DNA of 64,000 nt, from contig NZ_CP107834.1 in the NCBI RefSeq assembly GCF_036346595.1, positions 372,001 to 436,000 on the forward strand, in the 5' to 3' direction. Source of the stretch: Streptomyces sp. NBC_00525 (GTDB lineage Bacteria > Actinomycetota > Actinomycetes > Streptomycetales > Streptomycetaceae). The notes beneath the pieces are model-generated. The model was not told the origin of the DNA, ran no database searches, and saw nothing but the letters and a program-made list of their open reading frames with translations. The position numbers and the translations under genes were made by a program. Below are positions 9,347-21,079 of the stretch, in pieces; within the stretch, counting starts at the first letter, position 1, and every line of letters begins with the position of its first letter.

Positions 9347-9646
9347 TCAGGCCGTCGCGTCCGACCAGGCGTACGGCGGCGGCACCGGCTCGTCCGGCCG
9401 GCCCGCGCCGGACTCGCCGATGGCGCGGTCGGCCACGCTCATCAGCTGCCCGGCCACGTCGTGCATGGCACGGCTCGCCGCCACCTCGTCGCCGATCGTG
9501 GGCACGTCCGGGTCCTGGGGACTGCACCGGGCGATGCCCTGGCCGGTGAGTTTCGCGGTGCCCGTGTCCAGCACCGCCTCCGCGCGGGTCGTCCCGCCGT
9601 CCTGCGACAGCTCGACCCGCACCGTCCATTCCAGCGTGCGGTTCAT
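9347..9646 (-). CDS. DUF1876 family small protein
   Basis: A 99-residue protein beginning MNRTLEWTVRVELSQDGGTTRAEAVL, in parts MNRTLEWTVRVELSQDGG and TTRAEAVLD. This is the DUF1876 pattern (a small alpha/beta, dsRBD-like fold): TLTGxGxARxxPxDPxVPxIGDExAAxRA, seen here as LTGQGIARCSPQDPDVPTIG and DEVAASRAM. ATG 9646 follows GGGAGG. The function is unknown. It is transcribed away from the SpoIIE phosphatase at 9897, sharing a 250-bp promoter region with it. Confidence 0.85.
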   Translation of the reverse strand: MNRTLEWTVRVELSQDGGTTRAEAVLDTGTAKLTGQGIARCSPQDPDVPTIGDEVAASRAMHDVAGQLMSVADRAIGESGAGRPDEPVPPPYAWSDATA

Positions 9647-9896
9647 CGCATACCTCCCGCGGCCCGCGCCGGCCGGCGGGCGCGGGCCGCCGCACGGGTC
9701 CACCTCCAGCATCCCCCCGACCGGCCGCCGCCGCCCGTCCACCGGCCCCGGCCTGCGCCCGGACCCCCGCCGAAATAGGATGCGGACAGGGCGTCGGCCA
9801 TCGTGGCCGCGGCCGCCCCGGCACCCCGGCCGAACCGCTCCGGGGTGCGGCCCGCCCTCTCCTGTCCGCCACCCCACAGCCCCCGCGGAGCGGCCC

Positions 9897-10724
9897 ATGA
9901 ACCGGCGTCGTCCCCGGTCGGCCAGCTCCGACGAACTGCTCACCACCCTCCACGACCTCACGTCACGGGCCCGTCGCGAGGTGGAACTGCACCAGGCGAG
10001 GGTGGAGCTGGCCGAGGCGCTGCAGCGGGAGATGCTGCCCTCCGACCTGCCCTCGCTGCCCGGCCTGCGCAGCGCCGCCCGCTACTCCCCGGCGCGCGGC
10101 GGGCTGGACATCGGCGGCGACTGGTACGACGGGTTCGTGCTCCCCGACGGCTCGCTGGCGTTCGCCATCGGGGACGTCCAGGGCCATGACGTGGAGGCGG
10201 CGGCCTTCATGGGCCAGATCCGCATCGCGATGCGCGCCCTCGCGGTGGCGGACGCCGATCCGGGCGAGGTCATGCGCCGCACCAACGACGTCCTGCTGGC
10301 AGCGGACTCCAGCCTCCTCGCGACCTGCACCTTCGTCAGCATCGACCCCGTGACCCGGCTGCTGCGCAGCGCGCGGGCCGGCCATGTGGCCGCCGTCTGG
10401 GCCACGGCGGACGGCCGGGCGGGCACCACGGACGACGAGGGCGGGCTGCCCCTGGGGGTGCTGCCCGGCGAGGAGTACCCGGTCACCACCCGGCAGCTCG
10501 CCGACGAGGGCGTCTTCGTGCTGATGACGGACGGGGTGGTCGAGGGACCCTCGTACTCCCTGGACGACGGTCTCGCCGAGGTGGTGCGGCTCGCCCGGTC
10601 CCGGACGGGCGAGGACGCGGAGGCGCTGGCCGACGCGATCCTGGGCGCCGCCGAGCACACCGGGCACGAGGACGACGCGGCGGTGCTGGTCCTGCGCCAC
10701 GAACGCCTCTCGTCCGGCGGATGA
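9897..10724 (+). CDS. SpoIIE/PP2C-family protein serine phosphatase
   Basis: A 275-residue phosphatase expected to dephosphorylate an anti-anti-sigma (STAS) protein. A short helical N-terminus (residues about 10-45, LTSRARREVELHQARVELAE) leads into the catalytic domain. The metal motifs are intact: DIGGDWYDGF, AIGDVQGHD, LMTDGVVEG and GHEDDAAVLVLR. This contrasts with the degenerate domain of the protein at 6539. ATG 9897 has only GCGGAG upstream. The MASE1 gene follows after 58 bases on the same strand, so the two may form one transcription unit. Confidence 0.9.
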   Translation: MNRRRPRSASSDELLTTLHDLTSRARREVELHQARVELAEALQREMLPSDLPSLPGLRSAARYSPARGGLDIGGDWYDGFVLPDGSLAFAIGDVQGHDVEAAAFMGQIRIAMRALAVADADPGEVMRRTNDVLLAADSSLLATCTFVSIDPVTRLLRSARAGHVAAVWATADGRAGTTDDEGGLPLGVLPGEEYPVTTRQLADEGVFVLMTDGVVEGPSYSLDDGLAEVVRLARSRTGEDAEALADAILGAAEHTGHEDDAAVLVLRHERLSSGG

Positions 10725-10782
10725 GGCGGGCTCCGGCCACCCGTGCGTGTCACGCCGCCGTCCGCCCCGGGGCCGGTGTCTG

Positions 10783-11781
10783 ATGAGAGGCGTGATCCGC
10801 AGCGAGAAGACCCGCAGACACCTGATCGCGGTGCTGCGCGTGGCGGCCGTCGCCGCCGTCTACTACGGTTCGGCGCGGCTGGGGCTGCTGCGGGAGGTCA
10901 CCGTCCACGGGGCCGTGGTCACCCCGCTGTGGCCGCCGACCGGGGTCGCGCTGGGCGCCCTGCTGTGCTTGGGCGTGCGGGTCTGGCCCGGCATCGCGAT
11001 CGGCTCGCTGGTCGTCGTCACCGTGCTGAGCGGGACGGTGCGCCCGGCCACCGCGGTCACCGTGGCGGCCAGCACCCTGGCGCCGCTGTGCGCGTATCTG
11101 ATGCTGCGCCGGGCCGGTTTCCGCGTGGAACTGGACCGGCTGCGCGACGGGATCGTGCTGGTCTTCCTCGGCGGGATGCTCCCGATGGTGATCAGCGCGA
11201 CGGCGGGGGCCGGGATGCTCGTCGCCGACGAGAAGATCCCGTCCGCCGACTTCTGGTCGGTGTGGGCGGCCTGGTGGGCGGGCGACGCGATGGGGGTGCT
11301 CATGGTGACGCCGATGGTGCTGGTCCTGCGGCGGGCGCGGCCGCCCCGGCTCAGCGACCGCTGGGTGGAGGCCGGGGCGCTCTCGGTCGTCGCGGTCGTG
11401 GCGGCGGTGGTGGCCACCCAGAGCACCCTGTCGATGATCTATCTGGTGTTCCCGATCCTCATCTGGGCCGCCCTGCGCTTCCAGCTCGCCGGGACCGCGC
11501 CCTGCGCCCTGCTGGTGTCGGTGCTCGCGGTGCTGGCGGGCACCGCCCGGAACGGCCCCTTCCAGGAGCACACCATGGTGGAGGTGATGATCAGCCTCAC
11601 CGTGCTGAACGGGGCCGTTTCCCTCACCGCGCTGCTGCTCGCCGCCGTCGTCACCGAGCAGGACAACGTCCGGCGCCGCATCGAGAGCGCCTGCGAGGAA
11701 CTGGCCGAGGTGGTGGACCAGCTCGCACCCGGCCGGTCCGCCACCGCCTGGCCCTCCCGCGCCCAGGACGAGCGCCGCGCC

Positions 11782-11787
<6 letters not shown>
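10783..11787 (+). CDS. MASE1-domain membrane sensor protein without output domain
   Basis: A 334-residue integral membrane protein with eight or more hydrophobic segments. It matches the MASE1 sensory domain: LWPPTGVALGALLCLG and a repeated WAAWWAGDAMGVLMVTPMVL segment, the family's W-x-GD-x-G pattern. MASE1 is usually joined to a kinase, phosphatase or GGDEF domain; here the protein ends about 25 residues after the last helix, so any output must come from a partner. The SpoIIE phosphatase directly upstream is the obvious candidate. ATG 10783 is the best start, though the ribosome site is poor; GTG 10747 and GTG 10795 are alternatives. Confidence 0.85.
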
Positions 11788-13441
<1,654 letters not shown>

Positions 13442-14983
13442 ATGGGGCATGTCGAGCTACCCGAATCCGACATACCGAGGCCCATGGGACTGGCGGGGGC
13501 GCCACGTCCGAGGACTTCGTCCGGCCTGCCGTCCGGCCGGGGCTCGCGCCACCCGAGGCGGGTTTCGGCCATGCCGCGCGGACGCGCCGCCCGGTCGGTG
13601 GGCGCCGGCGGCGGCCGGTTACTGCCCCTGGTCGTTTGCGTCGAGGCGGCCGGCCTGGGGTTACCGGCCTGGCTCGTGCTCCGCGCCGGCGGACAGCCCG
13701 GAGCCCTCGCCGGGGCGCTCGCGGCCACCGCGGTGTGGTGCGGGGTGCGGGCCGCGCGGGGCAGATACGCGTTACGCATACCGGGGCGGCCACCGGGGGC
13801 GCTGACCACGCCCGGCGACTGGCTGCTGCTCATCGGTGTGCTGGCGGTGCTGTGGACCGTGATCGACCGGTCCATCGACCCGGCGGCGGCCGTGGTGGCG
13901 CTCATACCCGGCCTGCTGACGGCCGCGGGCACCTCGTGGGCGCGCGGCGTCCACTGGTCCGGGCGGCGCCGCACGGTGCGCCGGGTGCTGGTGGTCGGCG
14001 AGGCGGAGGGCGTGGACCGGGCGGTGGGGCTGCTGACCTCGCGGGCGGGCCACGGCCATCTCGTGGTGGCCGCCCTGCCCGTCGGCACGGCCCCGCTGAC
14101 CTGCGAGGTCCCGGTGCCGGGGCGGCTGGCGCCGGAGCCCGCGGGGGACGACGCCTCCACGGTGCTGGGGGCGGCCTTCGCCCATGAGGCGAACCTCGCC
14201 CTGGTGGTGCCGGGTCCCCGGCTCACCGAGGACCGGTTGCGGCGCCTGTCCTGGGGGCTGCACGACGGCGGGCTCGAACTCTCCGTGCTGTCCCACCTCT
14301 CGGAGACCGCGGCGGACCGGGTGCGCCCCTCGTCGGTGGCCGGGCTGACCCTGCTGCACATCGTGCCGCCGCGGCGCCGGGGGCTCCAGCCGGTGCTCAA
14401 GGCCGCGGTGGACCGGGCGGGCGCCGTGTGCGGCCTGACCGCGCTGGCCCCGTTCCTGCTGCTGATCGCGGCGGCGGTGCGGCTCACCTCGAAGGGGCCG
14501 GTCTTCCACCGGCAGATCCGCCAGGGGCGGCACAACCGGCCGTTCGTCATGTGGAAGTTCCGCACGATGGTGGCGGACGCCGAGCAGCGCAAGGCGCGGC
14601 TGACGGCGGCGAATGAGAACGACGGCCCGATGTTCAAGATGCGCCGCGACCCCAGGGTCACCCGCCTCGGCCGGCTGCTGCGCCGCTCGTCCCTGGACGA
14701 ACTGCCCCAGCTCATCAACGTGCTCAAGGGTGACATGTCCCTGGTAGGTCCGCGTCCGCCGCTGCCGGACGAGGTGTCCCGCTACGACGAGCGCGAGTTG
14801 CGCCGGCTCGCGGTGAAACCCGGCCTGACGGGCCTGTGGCAGGTCAGCGGCCGCTCGGACCTGTCCTGGCAGGAGACCGTTTCGCTGGACCTCTGGTACG
14901 TCGACAACTGGTCGGTGGCCACGGACATGGGGCTCATGGCCCGTACGCTGCGCGCCGTCACCGACGGCCGCGGGGCGTACTGA
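13442..14983 (+). CDS. polyprenyl glycosylphosphotransferase, initiating sugar transferase of exopolysaccharide synthesis
   Basis: Transfers the first sugar-1-phosphate to undecaprenyl phosphate to start repeat-unit assembly. In 513 residues there are hydrophobic segments around 55-165, a cytoplasmic middle domain, one more membrane segment near 340-360, and the C-terminal bacterial sugar transferase domain. Conserved motifs: VFHRQIRQGRHNRPF, MWKFRTMVADAEQ, LDELPQLINVLKGDMSLVGPRP and KPGLTGLWQVSGRSDL, ending in LDLWYVDNWS. ATG 13442 follows GGGGGG; GTG 13427 is an alternative. It is the first gene of the exopolysaccharide locus and is transcribed towards fcl. Confidence 0.93.
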   Translation: MGHVELPESDIPRPMGLAGAPRPRTSSGLPSGRGSRHPRRVSAMPRGRAARSVGAGGGRLLPLVVCVEAAGLGLPAWLVLRAGGQPGALAGALAATAVWCGVRAARGRYALRIPGRPPGALTTPGDWLLLIGVLAVLWTVIDRSIDPAAAVVALIPGLLTAAGTSWARGVHWSGRRRTVRRVLVVGEAEGVDRAVGLLTSRAGHGHLVVAALPVGTAPLTCEVPVPGRLAPEPAGDDASTVLGAAFAHEANLALVVPGPRLTEDRLRRLSWGLHDGGLELSVLSHLSETAADRVRPSSVAGLTLLHIVPPRRRGLQPVLKAAVDRAGAVCGLTALAPFLLLIAAAVRLTSKGPVFHRQIRQGRHNRPFVMWKFRTMVADAEQRKARLTAANENDGPMFKMRRDPRVTRLGRLLRRSSLDELPQLINVLKGDMSLVGPRPPLPDEVSRYDERELRRLAVKPGLTGLWQVSGRSDLSWQETVSLDLWYVDNWSVATDMGLMARTLRAVTDGRGAY

Positions 14984-15034
14984 GAGCGGGGGCCGGTATG
15001 GAGGCCGGAGTGACGGGAGCCGGAGCCGGGGTGG

Positions 15035-15053
15035 CCCGCCCGCCGCGGGCGGG
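15035..15053. terminator. stem-loop between convergent sugar transferase and fcl genes
   Basis: CCCGCCCG and CGGGCGGG form a perfect 8-bp all-GC stem with a 3-base loop in the 95-bp gap between the two convergent stops. Confidence 0.55.
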
Positions 15054-15078
15054 TGCGGGCCACCGGGGCGGACGCGCC

Positions 15079-16056
15079 CTAGGCGCCCGGCTGTCGCAGC
15101 CACCAGGAGTAGGTGTCCGCCACGCCCTCCCGCAGCGGGACGCGCGGGGTGAAGCCGAGGGCGTTCAGCCGGGAGACGTCCAGGAGTTTGCGCGGGGTGC
15201 CGTCGGGTTTGCCGGTGTCCCAGCCGATCTCGCCCTGATACTTCGTCACTTCCGCGACGGTCTCGGCGAGTTCGCGGATGGTGAGGTCCTCGCCGCAGCC
15301 GATGTTGACGGGCGTGTCGTCGTCGTAGCGCTCCAGCAGGAGCACACAGGCGGCGGCGAGGTCGTCCACGTGCAGGAACTCGCGCCGGGGGGTGCCGGAG
15401 CCCCAGAGGGTGACGGTGGGGGCATCGGACTCACGGGCCTCGTGGAAGCGGCGGATCAGGGCGGGCAGCACATGCGAGGTCTCCAGGTCGAAGCTGTCGC
15501 CGGGGCCGTAGAGATTGGTCGGCATGGCGCTGATGTAGGAGGCGCCGTACTGGCGCCGGTAGGACTGCGTCTGCACGATGCCGGCGATCTTCGCCAGCGC
15601 GTACGCCTCGTTGGTGGGCTCCAGGGGCCCGGTGAGCAGTGCGCTCTCGGGGATCGGCTGCGGGGCCAGCTTCGGGTAGATGCAGGACGAGCCGAGGAAG
15701 AGGAGCCGCTCGGTGCCGGCCGCGTGCGCCCCGGCGATCACGCTCAGCTGGATGTGCAGGTTGTCCTCGATGAACTGCACGGGATACGTGCTGTTCGCCA
15801 TGATCCCGCCGACCCGCGCGGCGGCCAGCACCACGGCGTCCGGGCGTATGTCGCGCAGAAAGGCGGCGGTCGCCCCGGCGTCCCTCAGATCGAGGAGGTC
15901 ACGGCCGCGCGTGATCACCTCGTGGCCGTCGGCGGTGAGGCGGCGGGCCACCGCCGAACCCACCAGACCCCGGTGGCCGGCGACGAACACACGGGAACCG
16001 GGGCGTAACAGGGACGGGACGCGTTCCCGGTGAGGGCCGGGGAGATCAGTCGTCAT
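15079..16056 (-). CDS. fcl: GDP-L-fucose synthase
   Basis: Converts GDP-4-keto-6-deoxy-D-mannose to GDP-L-fucose (3,5-epimerase plus NADPH reductase). The 325-residue protein has the Rossmann motif [17 protein letters not shown], the AARVGGI segment, the SSCIYP catalytic Ser/Cys stretch, the YALAK Tyr-Lys pair, and [10 protein letters not shown] with a later active-site His in [11 protein letters not shown]. It is divergent from gmd across a 111-bp shared promoter region, so both steps of GDP-fucose synthesis are probably expressed together for the exopolysaccharide. Confidence 0.95.
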   Translation of the reverse strand: MTTDLPGPHRERVPSLLRPGSRVFVAGHRGLVGSAVARRLTADGHEVITRGRDLLDLRDAGATAAFLRDIRPDAVVLAAARVGGIMANSTYPVQFIEDNLHIQLSVIAGAHAAGTERLLFLGSSCIYPKLAPQPIPESALLTGPLEPTNEAYALAKIAGIVQTQSYRRQYGASYISAMPTNLYGPGDSFDLETSHVLPALIRRFHEARESDAPTVTLWGSGTPRREFLHVDDLAAACVLLLERYDDDTPVNIGCGEDLTIRELAETVAEVTKYQGEIGWDTGKPDGTPRKLLDVSRLNALGFTPRVPLREGVADTYSWWLRQPGA

Positions 16057-16167
16057 GCTGACGGATTGTGCCAGCGACCGGTGGGAACGGTGACGTTTTG
16101 CCCGAACCGCCCGGCCCTCGGGATTCCACGATCAACTGCCCCACGGGCACACACAGAAGGGGGAAAG

Positions 16168-17181
16168 GTGGCGAAGACCGCGCTCATCACCGGGGTGACC
16201 GGACAGGACGGTTCGTACCTGTCCGAGCTCCTGCTCCGGAAGGGCTACACGGTCCATGGCCTGATCCGCCGCTCGTCGAGCTTCAACACCGAGCGGATCG
16301 ACCACATCTACCAGGGCCCGGAGCAGGAGAACCGGTCCTTCGTGTTACACCACGCCGATCTCGCCGACGGGGTGGCGCTGGTGAACCTGCTGCGGGACAT
16401 CCGTCCCGACGAGGTCTACAACCTGGGCGCGCAGTCGCATGTGCGGGTCTCCTTCGACGCGCCGCTGTACACCGGCGACGTCACCGGGCTCGGCACGATT
16501 CGGCTCCTGGAGGCGGTCCGGGCCAGCGGCATCGACACCCGTGTCTACCAGGCGTCGTCCTCCGAGATGTTCGGCGCCAACCCGCCCCCGCAGAACGAGC
16601 TGACCCCGTTCCACCCGCGCAGCCCGTACAGCGTCGCCAAGGTGTATTCGTACTGGGCGACGGTCAACTACCGTGAGGCGTACGGCATGTTCGCGGTGAA
16701 CGGGATTCTGTTCAACCACGAGTCGCCGCGGCGCGGGGAGACCTTCGTGACCCGGAAGATCACCCGTGCGGTGGCCCGGATCAAGGCCGGGCTGCAGACC
16801 CGGCTGCACCTGGGCAACCTGGACGCGGTACGCGACTGGGGGTACGCCCCCGAGTACGTGGACGCGATGTGGCGGATGCTCCAGTGCGACACCCCGGACG
16901 ACTACGTGGTGGCCACCGGTGAGGGCGTCAGCGTGCGGCAGTTCCTGGAGTACGCCTTCCAGCACGCCGGCCTCGACTGGCGCGAGTACGTCCGCTACGA
17001 CGCCAAGTACGAACGGCCCAGCGAGGTGGACGCGCTGATCGGGGACGCCTCCAAGGCCGGTGAGCTGCTCGGCTGGAAACCGGCCGTGCGGTCCCGTGAG
17101 CTGGCCCGGATCATGGTCGACGCCGATGTGCGCCGGCTCGCCGACGAACTCGCCGGAACCGCCGTACGGGTGGACCGGTAG
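16168..17181 (+). CDS. gmd: GDP-mannose 4,6-dehydratase
   Basis: Makes GDP-4-keto-6-deoxy-D-mannose from GDP-mannose, the substrate of the adjacent Fcl. The 337-residue protein shows the NADP motif [16 protein letters not shown], the [13 protein letters not shown] loop, [19 protein letters not shown], the YSVAK Tyr-Lys pair and [16 protein letters not shown], all typical of Gmd. GTG 16168 follows GAAGGGGGAAAG. A longer upstream reading has no homology and was rejected. Confidence 0.96.
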   Translation: MAKTALITGVTGQDGSYLSELLLRKGYTVHGLIRRSSSFNTERIDHIYQGPEQENRSFVLHHADLADGVALVNLLRDIRPDEVYNLGAQSHVRVSFDAPLYTGDVTGLGTIRLLEAVRASGIDTRVYQASSSEMFGANPPPQNELTPFHPRSPYSVAKVYSYWATVNYREAYGMFAVNGILFNHESPRRGETFVTRKITRAVARIKAGLQTRLHLGNLDAVRDWGYAPEYVDAMWRMLQCDTPDDYVVATGEGVSVRQFLEYAFQHAGLDWREYVRYDAKYERPSEVDALIGDASKAGELLGWKPAVRSRELARIMVDADVRRLADELAGTAVRVDR

Positions 17182-17289
17182 GGCGGGACCGACAGGTTCC
17201 GCGTTCTCGACCGTCCCCACCGGCAGCCGGCCGGGCGGGGCAGCAACCGCGGCCCACCGGCCGCAGCCCGTTCTCACCTTCGGAGCTGA

Positions 17290-19539
17290 ATGATGAAACC
17301 CACCACGGGGCGCCGGCCCGGCCGGACACGGGCCGCGGCCGCGGCGCTCTGCCTGCTCGCCGGTGCGCTGAGCGCCGCCGCGGCGAGCGGTACCCCCGCG
17401 GCCGCCCTCACCCCGCCCGTCTCCATCACCGCGGACGACCTGTCCACCTGGCAGACCAACGGCATCGTCTGGTCGATGGCCGCGTCCGACGACGGGGTGG
17501 TCTACGCGGGCGGCACCTTCTCCACCTTGCGGCCGCCGGGGGCTGCGGCAGGCACCTCGGAGCAGCCCGCCGTGAACTTCGCGGCGTTCGACGCCGCGAC
17601 GGGCGGGCCCACCGGCTGCTCCCTGTCCTTCACCCTCTCCTCGGGCACCGCGACGGTGCGGGCGCTGGCCCTGTCCCCGGACGGCTCGACGCTGTACGCG
17701 GGCGGCCGGTTCGGGGCGGTGAACGGTGAGGGCGTCAGCAACATCGCGGCCATCGACACCGCCACCTGCACCCCGCGCCAGGACTTCAAGGTCGCCGTGT
17801 CCGCCACCGTGCGGGCACTCGCGGTCACCGGCGACACGGTGTACTTCGGGGGCGACTTCAACAGTGTGGAGGGGCAGAACCGCAACTACTTCGCCGCCGT
17901 CACCACCGGCGCCCAGCTGAAGCCGTGGACGGCGAACGCGGACGAGGTGGGCCGGGCGCTGGAGGTCACACCGGACGGGCAGCACGTGGTGCTCGGCGGG
18001 GACTTCTTCCGGGTGAACAACACCAACAGCCACGCGCTCGCGGTGGTGGACTCGGCCACCGGGGCGATCGACCGGAGCTACCCGGGATTCATCCCGAACA
18101 CCTCCACGGTGCAGGACCTCACCAGCGACGCCAAGCAGTTCTACACCGCCAACGAGGGCACCGGGGGCGGGGTGTTCGACGGCCGCATCGCCCTGGACCT
18201 CACCACGTTCGACCAGGTGTGGCGCGACACCTGCCTGGGGGCCACCCAGGCGATCCTGGTGCACAGCGGGGTGCTCTACAGCGGCAGCCACGCGCACGAC
18301 TGCTCCTCGATGGGCGAGTTCCCCGACCAGCCGCGCAAGCATCTGCTGGCCCAGTCGGTGGACGACCCGAAGCTGCTGCCGTGGTTCCCGGACACCAATG
18401 ACGGGATCGGTGAGCCGGTCGGCCCGCGCGTGATGGCGCAGACGGACAAGGGCGGCCACCACTACCTGTGGGTGGGCGGCGAGTTCACCACGGTCAACAG
18501 CAAGCCGCAGCAGGGGCTCACCCGCTTCGCGGACGGCCCGGACACCGGGGCGCCCTGGGTGCCCAACGTGAGTGTGTCCACGGTCGAACCGGACCGGGTG
18601 GACGTCAACTGGCAGACCAGCTTCGACACCGACGACGGGACCCTCACGTACCGCGTCTACAAGGACGGGGCGAGCACCCCGGTGTACACCACGACGGGCT
18701 ACTCGGTCTTCTGGGACCGGCCGCAGCTGCGGTGGACGGACACCGACGTGGCGCCGGGCGAGACGCACACGTACCGGATCAGCGCGAGCGACGGCACCAA
18801 CACCAGCGCCAAGTCGCCCGCCGTGACGGCCGTCGCCGCCTCGGAGGCCGAGGCGTACCCGCAGCGGGTCGTGGCGGACGGCGCCTCGCTCTACTGGCGC
18901 TACGACGAGGGCGTCTCGACGTTCGCCGCCGACACCACGGACTCGCTGGACAACGGCTTCCTGCGCAACTCTCCCGCGTACCGGCAGACTCCGGCCGCCG
19001 TCCCCGGTCCCTCCACGGCGATCGGGTTCAACGGCAGCAACGAGTACGCGTACAGCAACCGGAGCAGGTCGGGCGTCTCGACGTTCTCCGTGGAGACCTG
19101 GATCAAGACCACGACCACGCGCGGCGGGAAGATCATCGGCTTCGGCAGCAACACCATGGAGCTGAGCGGCAAGTACGACAAGCACGTGTACATGCTCAAC
19201 AACGGGCGGCTGACCTTCGGCACCAGCAACAACGGCGGCCAGACCGTCAGCACCACCGGGGCCTACAACGACGGTGCCTGGCACCACGTCGTGGCCACCC
19301 AGGGGCCGGGCGGCATGGCCCTGTACGTGGACGGGCAGCGCCGCGCCTGGAACCCCCTGTACACCAAGAACGCGAACTACACCGGCTACTGGCGGGTCGG
19401 CGGGGACAACCTCGCCACCTGGCCCAACCGGCCCTCCAGCAACTACTTCGCCGGGCAGATCGACGAGACCGCGGTGTATCCCACCGTGCTCAGCTCCTCG
19501 CAGGTCGCCGCCCACTACGCGCTGAGGACGGGTGGATGA
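17290..19539 (+). CDS. secreted beta-propeller/Fn3/LamG protein of the exopolysaccharide locus
   Basis: A 749-residue exported protein of unknown exact role. After a signal peptide (about residues 1-40, with a basic start and an Ala-rich core) comes a propeller-like region (about 45-430) with five GGxF repeats: YAGGTFS, YAGGRFGAVNG, YFGGDFNSVEG, VLGGDFFRVNN and VGGEFTTVN. Then follow an Fn3-like domain (about 430-520) and a LamG/concanavalin-like domain (about 545-745; FSVETWIKTTT, DGAWHHVVATQG, YVDGQ, FAGQIDETAVY). LamG domains bind glycans, so it may hold or organise the polymer at the cell surface. The start is ATG ATG after CGGAG. Its stop overlaps the lipoprotein start (ATGA). Confidence 0.85.
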   Translation: MMKPTTGRRPGRTRAAAAALCLLAGALSAAAASGTPAAALTPPVSITADDLSTWQTNGIVWSMAASDDGVVYAGGTFSTLRPPGAAAGTSEQPAVNFAAFDAATGGPTGCSLSFTLSSGTATVRALALSPDGSTLYAGGRFGAVNGEGVSNIAAIDTATCTPRQDFKVAVSATVRALAVTGDTVYFGGDFNSVEGQNRNYFAAVTTGAQLKPWTANADEVGRALEVTPDGQHVVLGGDFFRVNNTNSHALAVVDSATGAIDRSYPGFIPNTSTVQDLTSDAKQFYTANEGTGGGVFDGRIALDLTTFDQVWRDTCLGATQAILVHSGVLYSGSHAHDCSSMGEFPDQPRKHLLAQSVDDPKLLPWFPDTNDGIGEPVGPRVMAQTDKGGHHYLWVGGEFTTVNSKPQQGLTRFADGPDTGAPWVPNVSVSTVEPDRVDVNWQTSFDTDDGTLTYRVYKDGASTPVYTTTGYSVFWDRPQLRWTDTDVAPGETHTYRISASDGTNTSAKSPAVTAVAASEAEAYPQRVVADGASLYWRYDEGVSTFAADTTDSLDNGFLRNSPAYRQTPAAVPGPSTAIGFNGSNEYAYSNRSRSGVSTFSVETWIKTTTTRGGKIIGFGSNTMELSGKYDKHVYMLNNGRLTFGTSNNGGQTVSTTGAYNDGAWHHVVATQGPGGMALYVDGQRRAWNPLYTKNANYTGYWRVGGDNLATWPNRPSSNYFAGQIDETAVYPTVLSSSQVAAHYALRTGG

Positions 19540-20255
19540 GGTATCCGTTCCTGACCGGTGCCGCCGTCGCCCTGGCGACGGCGGTGCTGGCGGCCTGCGG
19601 TTCGTCCTCCGGTGACGGGGACGACGGCGGGAGCGGCGGCGGACGGGCGGCGGGTACACCGCCCGCCGCCTCCTCCTCCGGGCCGGTGGCCGGGACGGAC
19701 GCGGAGCCCTCCGGGCCCGCGTCCGCCGGGCCCCGGCCCGCCCGGAGCAGCGAGCCGCCCACCGTCCCCACCGACCGGCTGACGCCGGCCACCGGCACGT
19801 TCACCGAGAAGCAGAAGGAGTACCTCACCGACCGGGTGCCCGTGGGCACCGACCCGGCGGCGGTGCTGGAGACCGGGCAGGAGACCTGCGACCGGCTCAG
19901 GTATCTGGTCAAGGTGGACCCGGACACGGCGGTGGGTGCCGTCGTGACGGGCGAGGTGGCCGACGCGGCACCCGCCGTCGCCCATTTGTGCCCCCGGCAC
20001 CAGGAGGTGGTGGACCGGGCCGCGCTCGGCTACGCCGACGGTGTGCACCGGGGCGCGGCGCTGCGGCCCGGCCGCTACCGGAACGTCTCCCCCACCCGTG
20101 CCTGCTCCTGGGAGGTGACGGGGCGCGGCGGAAAGGTGCTGGACTCGGGCTCCTCCGGCGACGGGAGGCGCAGCACGCTCACGATCACCGAGGCGGCACT
20201 CGCCTTCACCTCCACAGGCTGCTACGCCTGGCTGCCCGAAGGGGACAACGGATGA
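19536..20255 (+). CDS. lipoprotein coupled to the LamG protein and GT2
   Basis: A 239-residue predicted lipoprotein: a hydrophobic signal ending in the lipobox VLAAC (Cys near residue 21), then a Ser/Gly/Pro/Thr-rich linker to about residue 85, then a globular part. The globular region has a C-terminal beta-rich half (ALRPGRYRN, CSWEVTGRGGKVLDSG, STGCYAWLP) similar in style to other actinomycete surface proteins with two cysteines. No known enzyme motif was recognised. ATGA overlaps at both ends show translational coupling with the LamG protein and the following glycosyltransferase. Confidence 0.82.
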   Translation: MRYPFLTGAAVALATAVLAACGSSSGDGDDGGSGGGRAAGTPPAASSSGPVAGTDAEPSGPASAGPRPARSSEPPTVPTDRLTPATGTFTEKQKEYLTDRVPVGTDPAAVLETGQETCDRLRYLVKVDPDTAVGAVVTGEVADAAPAVAHLCPRHQEVVDRAALGYADGVHRGAALRPGRYRNVSPTRACSWEVTGRGGKVLDSGSSGDGRRSTLTITEAALAFTSTGCYAWLPEGDNG

Positions 20256-21079
20256 ACAAGCTGCCGATAGCCGTGGCGATCCCCACGAAGAACGAGGGGC
20301 TCAACATCGCGGAGGCCGTGCGGTCGGTCATCGACCATTTCGAGGCGGTGGTCGTCGTGGACTCGCACAGCTCCGACGACACGGCGAAGATCGCGGCGGA
20401 GTGCGGTGCGGAGGTCGTCCTGTACACCTGGGACGGCGGGCACCCCCGGAAGAAGCAGTGGTGCCTGGACCATGTCCGTACGGACCTGGACTGGATTCTG
20501 CTGCTCGACGGGGACGAGCGGCTGAGCCCCGGACTGCTGGCCGAGCTGCGTCAGGTCTTCGCCGATCCGCGGGCGCCGAGGCCGGCGGCGTACGACATCC
20601 CGCTCGGCTACTGGTTCTCGGGGAAGCGGCTGCGGCACGGCTACACCATCCGCAAGCGGTCGCTGACCGACCGGACCCGCTGCCACTACCCGGAGGTGGG
20701 CGATCTGGACGCGCCGGGGATCGGCGAGGTGGAGGGGCACTACCAGCCGGTCGCGCAGAGCACGGCGGCGCTGGTCCATCCGATCGAGCACCAGGACCTG
20801 GACCCGGTCTCGGCGTGGTTCGAGCGGCACAACCGGTACTCGGACTGGGAGGCGTGGCTGAACCACCACCCGGAGGTCAAGGAGCAGGTGCGGCGCGCGA
20901 AGTCGCGGCAGGGGCAGGTGTTCCACCGGGCGCCGTTCAAACCGCTGGTGTCGTTCGCCTACATGTACGTCTACCGGCGGGGGTTCCTGGACGGGCGCGC
21001 CGGCTTCGACTTCGCCCTGGCGATGAGCTTCTACCGCTGGCAGATCGCCCTCAAGTCGCGGGAGAAGCCGTCCGGTTGA
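20252..21079 (+). CDS. family 2 glycosyltransferase (WaaE-like)
   Basis: A 275-residue cytoplasmic glycosyltransferase expected to add a sugar to the lipid-linked repeat unit. It has the GT2/GT-A start PIAVAIPTKNEGLNIAEAV, VVVVDSHSSDDT, and the DGDERLS acidic motif. A WaaE-type C-terminal half follows, with GYWFSGKRLRHGY and HPIEHQDL. ATG 20252 overlaps the lipoprotein stop. Its 3' end overlaps the convergent GT4 gene by 29 bp. Donor and acceptor are unknown. Confidence 0.9.
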   Translation: MNKLPIAVAIPTKNEGLNIAEAVRSVIDHFEAVVVVDSHSSDDTAKIAAECGAEVVLYTWDGGHPRKKQWCLDHVRTDLDWILLLDGDERLSPGLLAELRQVFADPRAPRPAAYDIPLGYWFSGKRLRHGYTIRKRSLTDRTRCHYPEVGDLDAPGIGEVEGHYQPVAQSTAALVHPIEHQDLDPVSAWFERHNRYSDWEAWLNHHPEVKEQVRRAKSRQGQVFHRAPFKPLVSFAYMYVYRRGFLDGRAGFDFALAMSFYRWQIALKSREKPSG

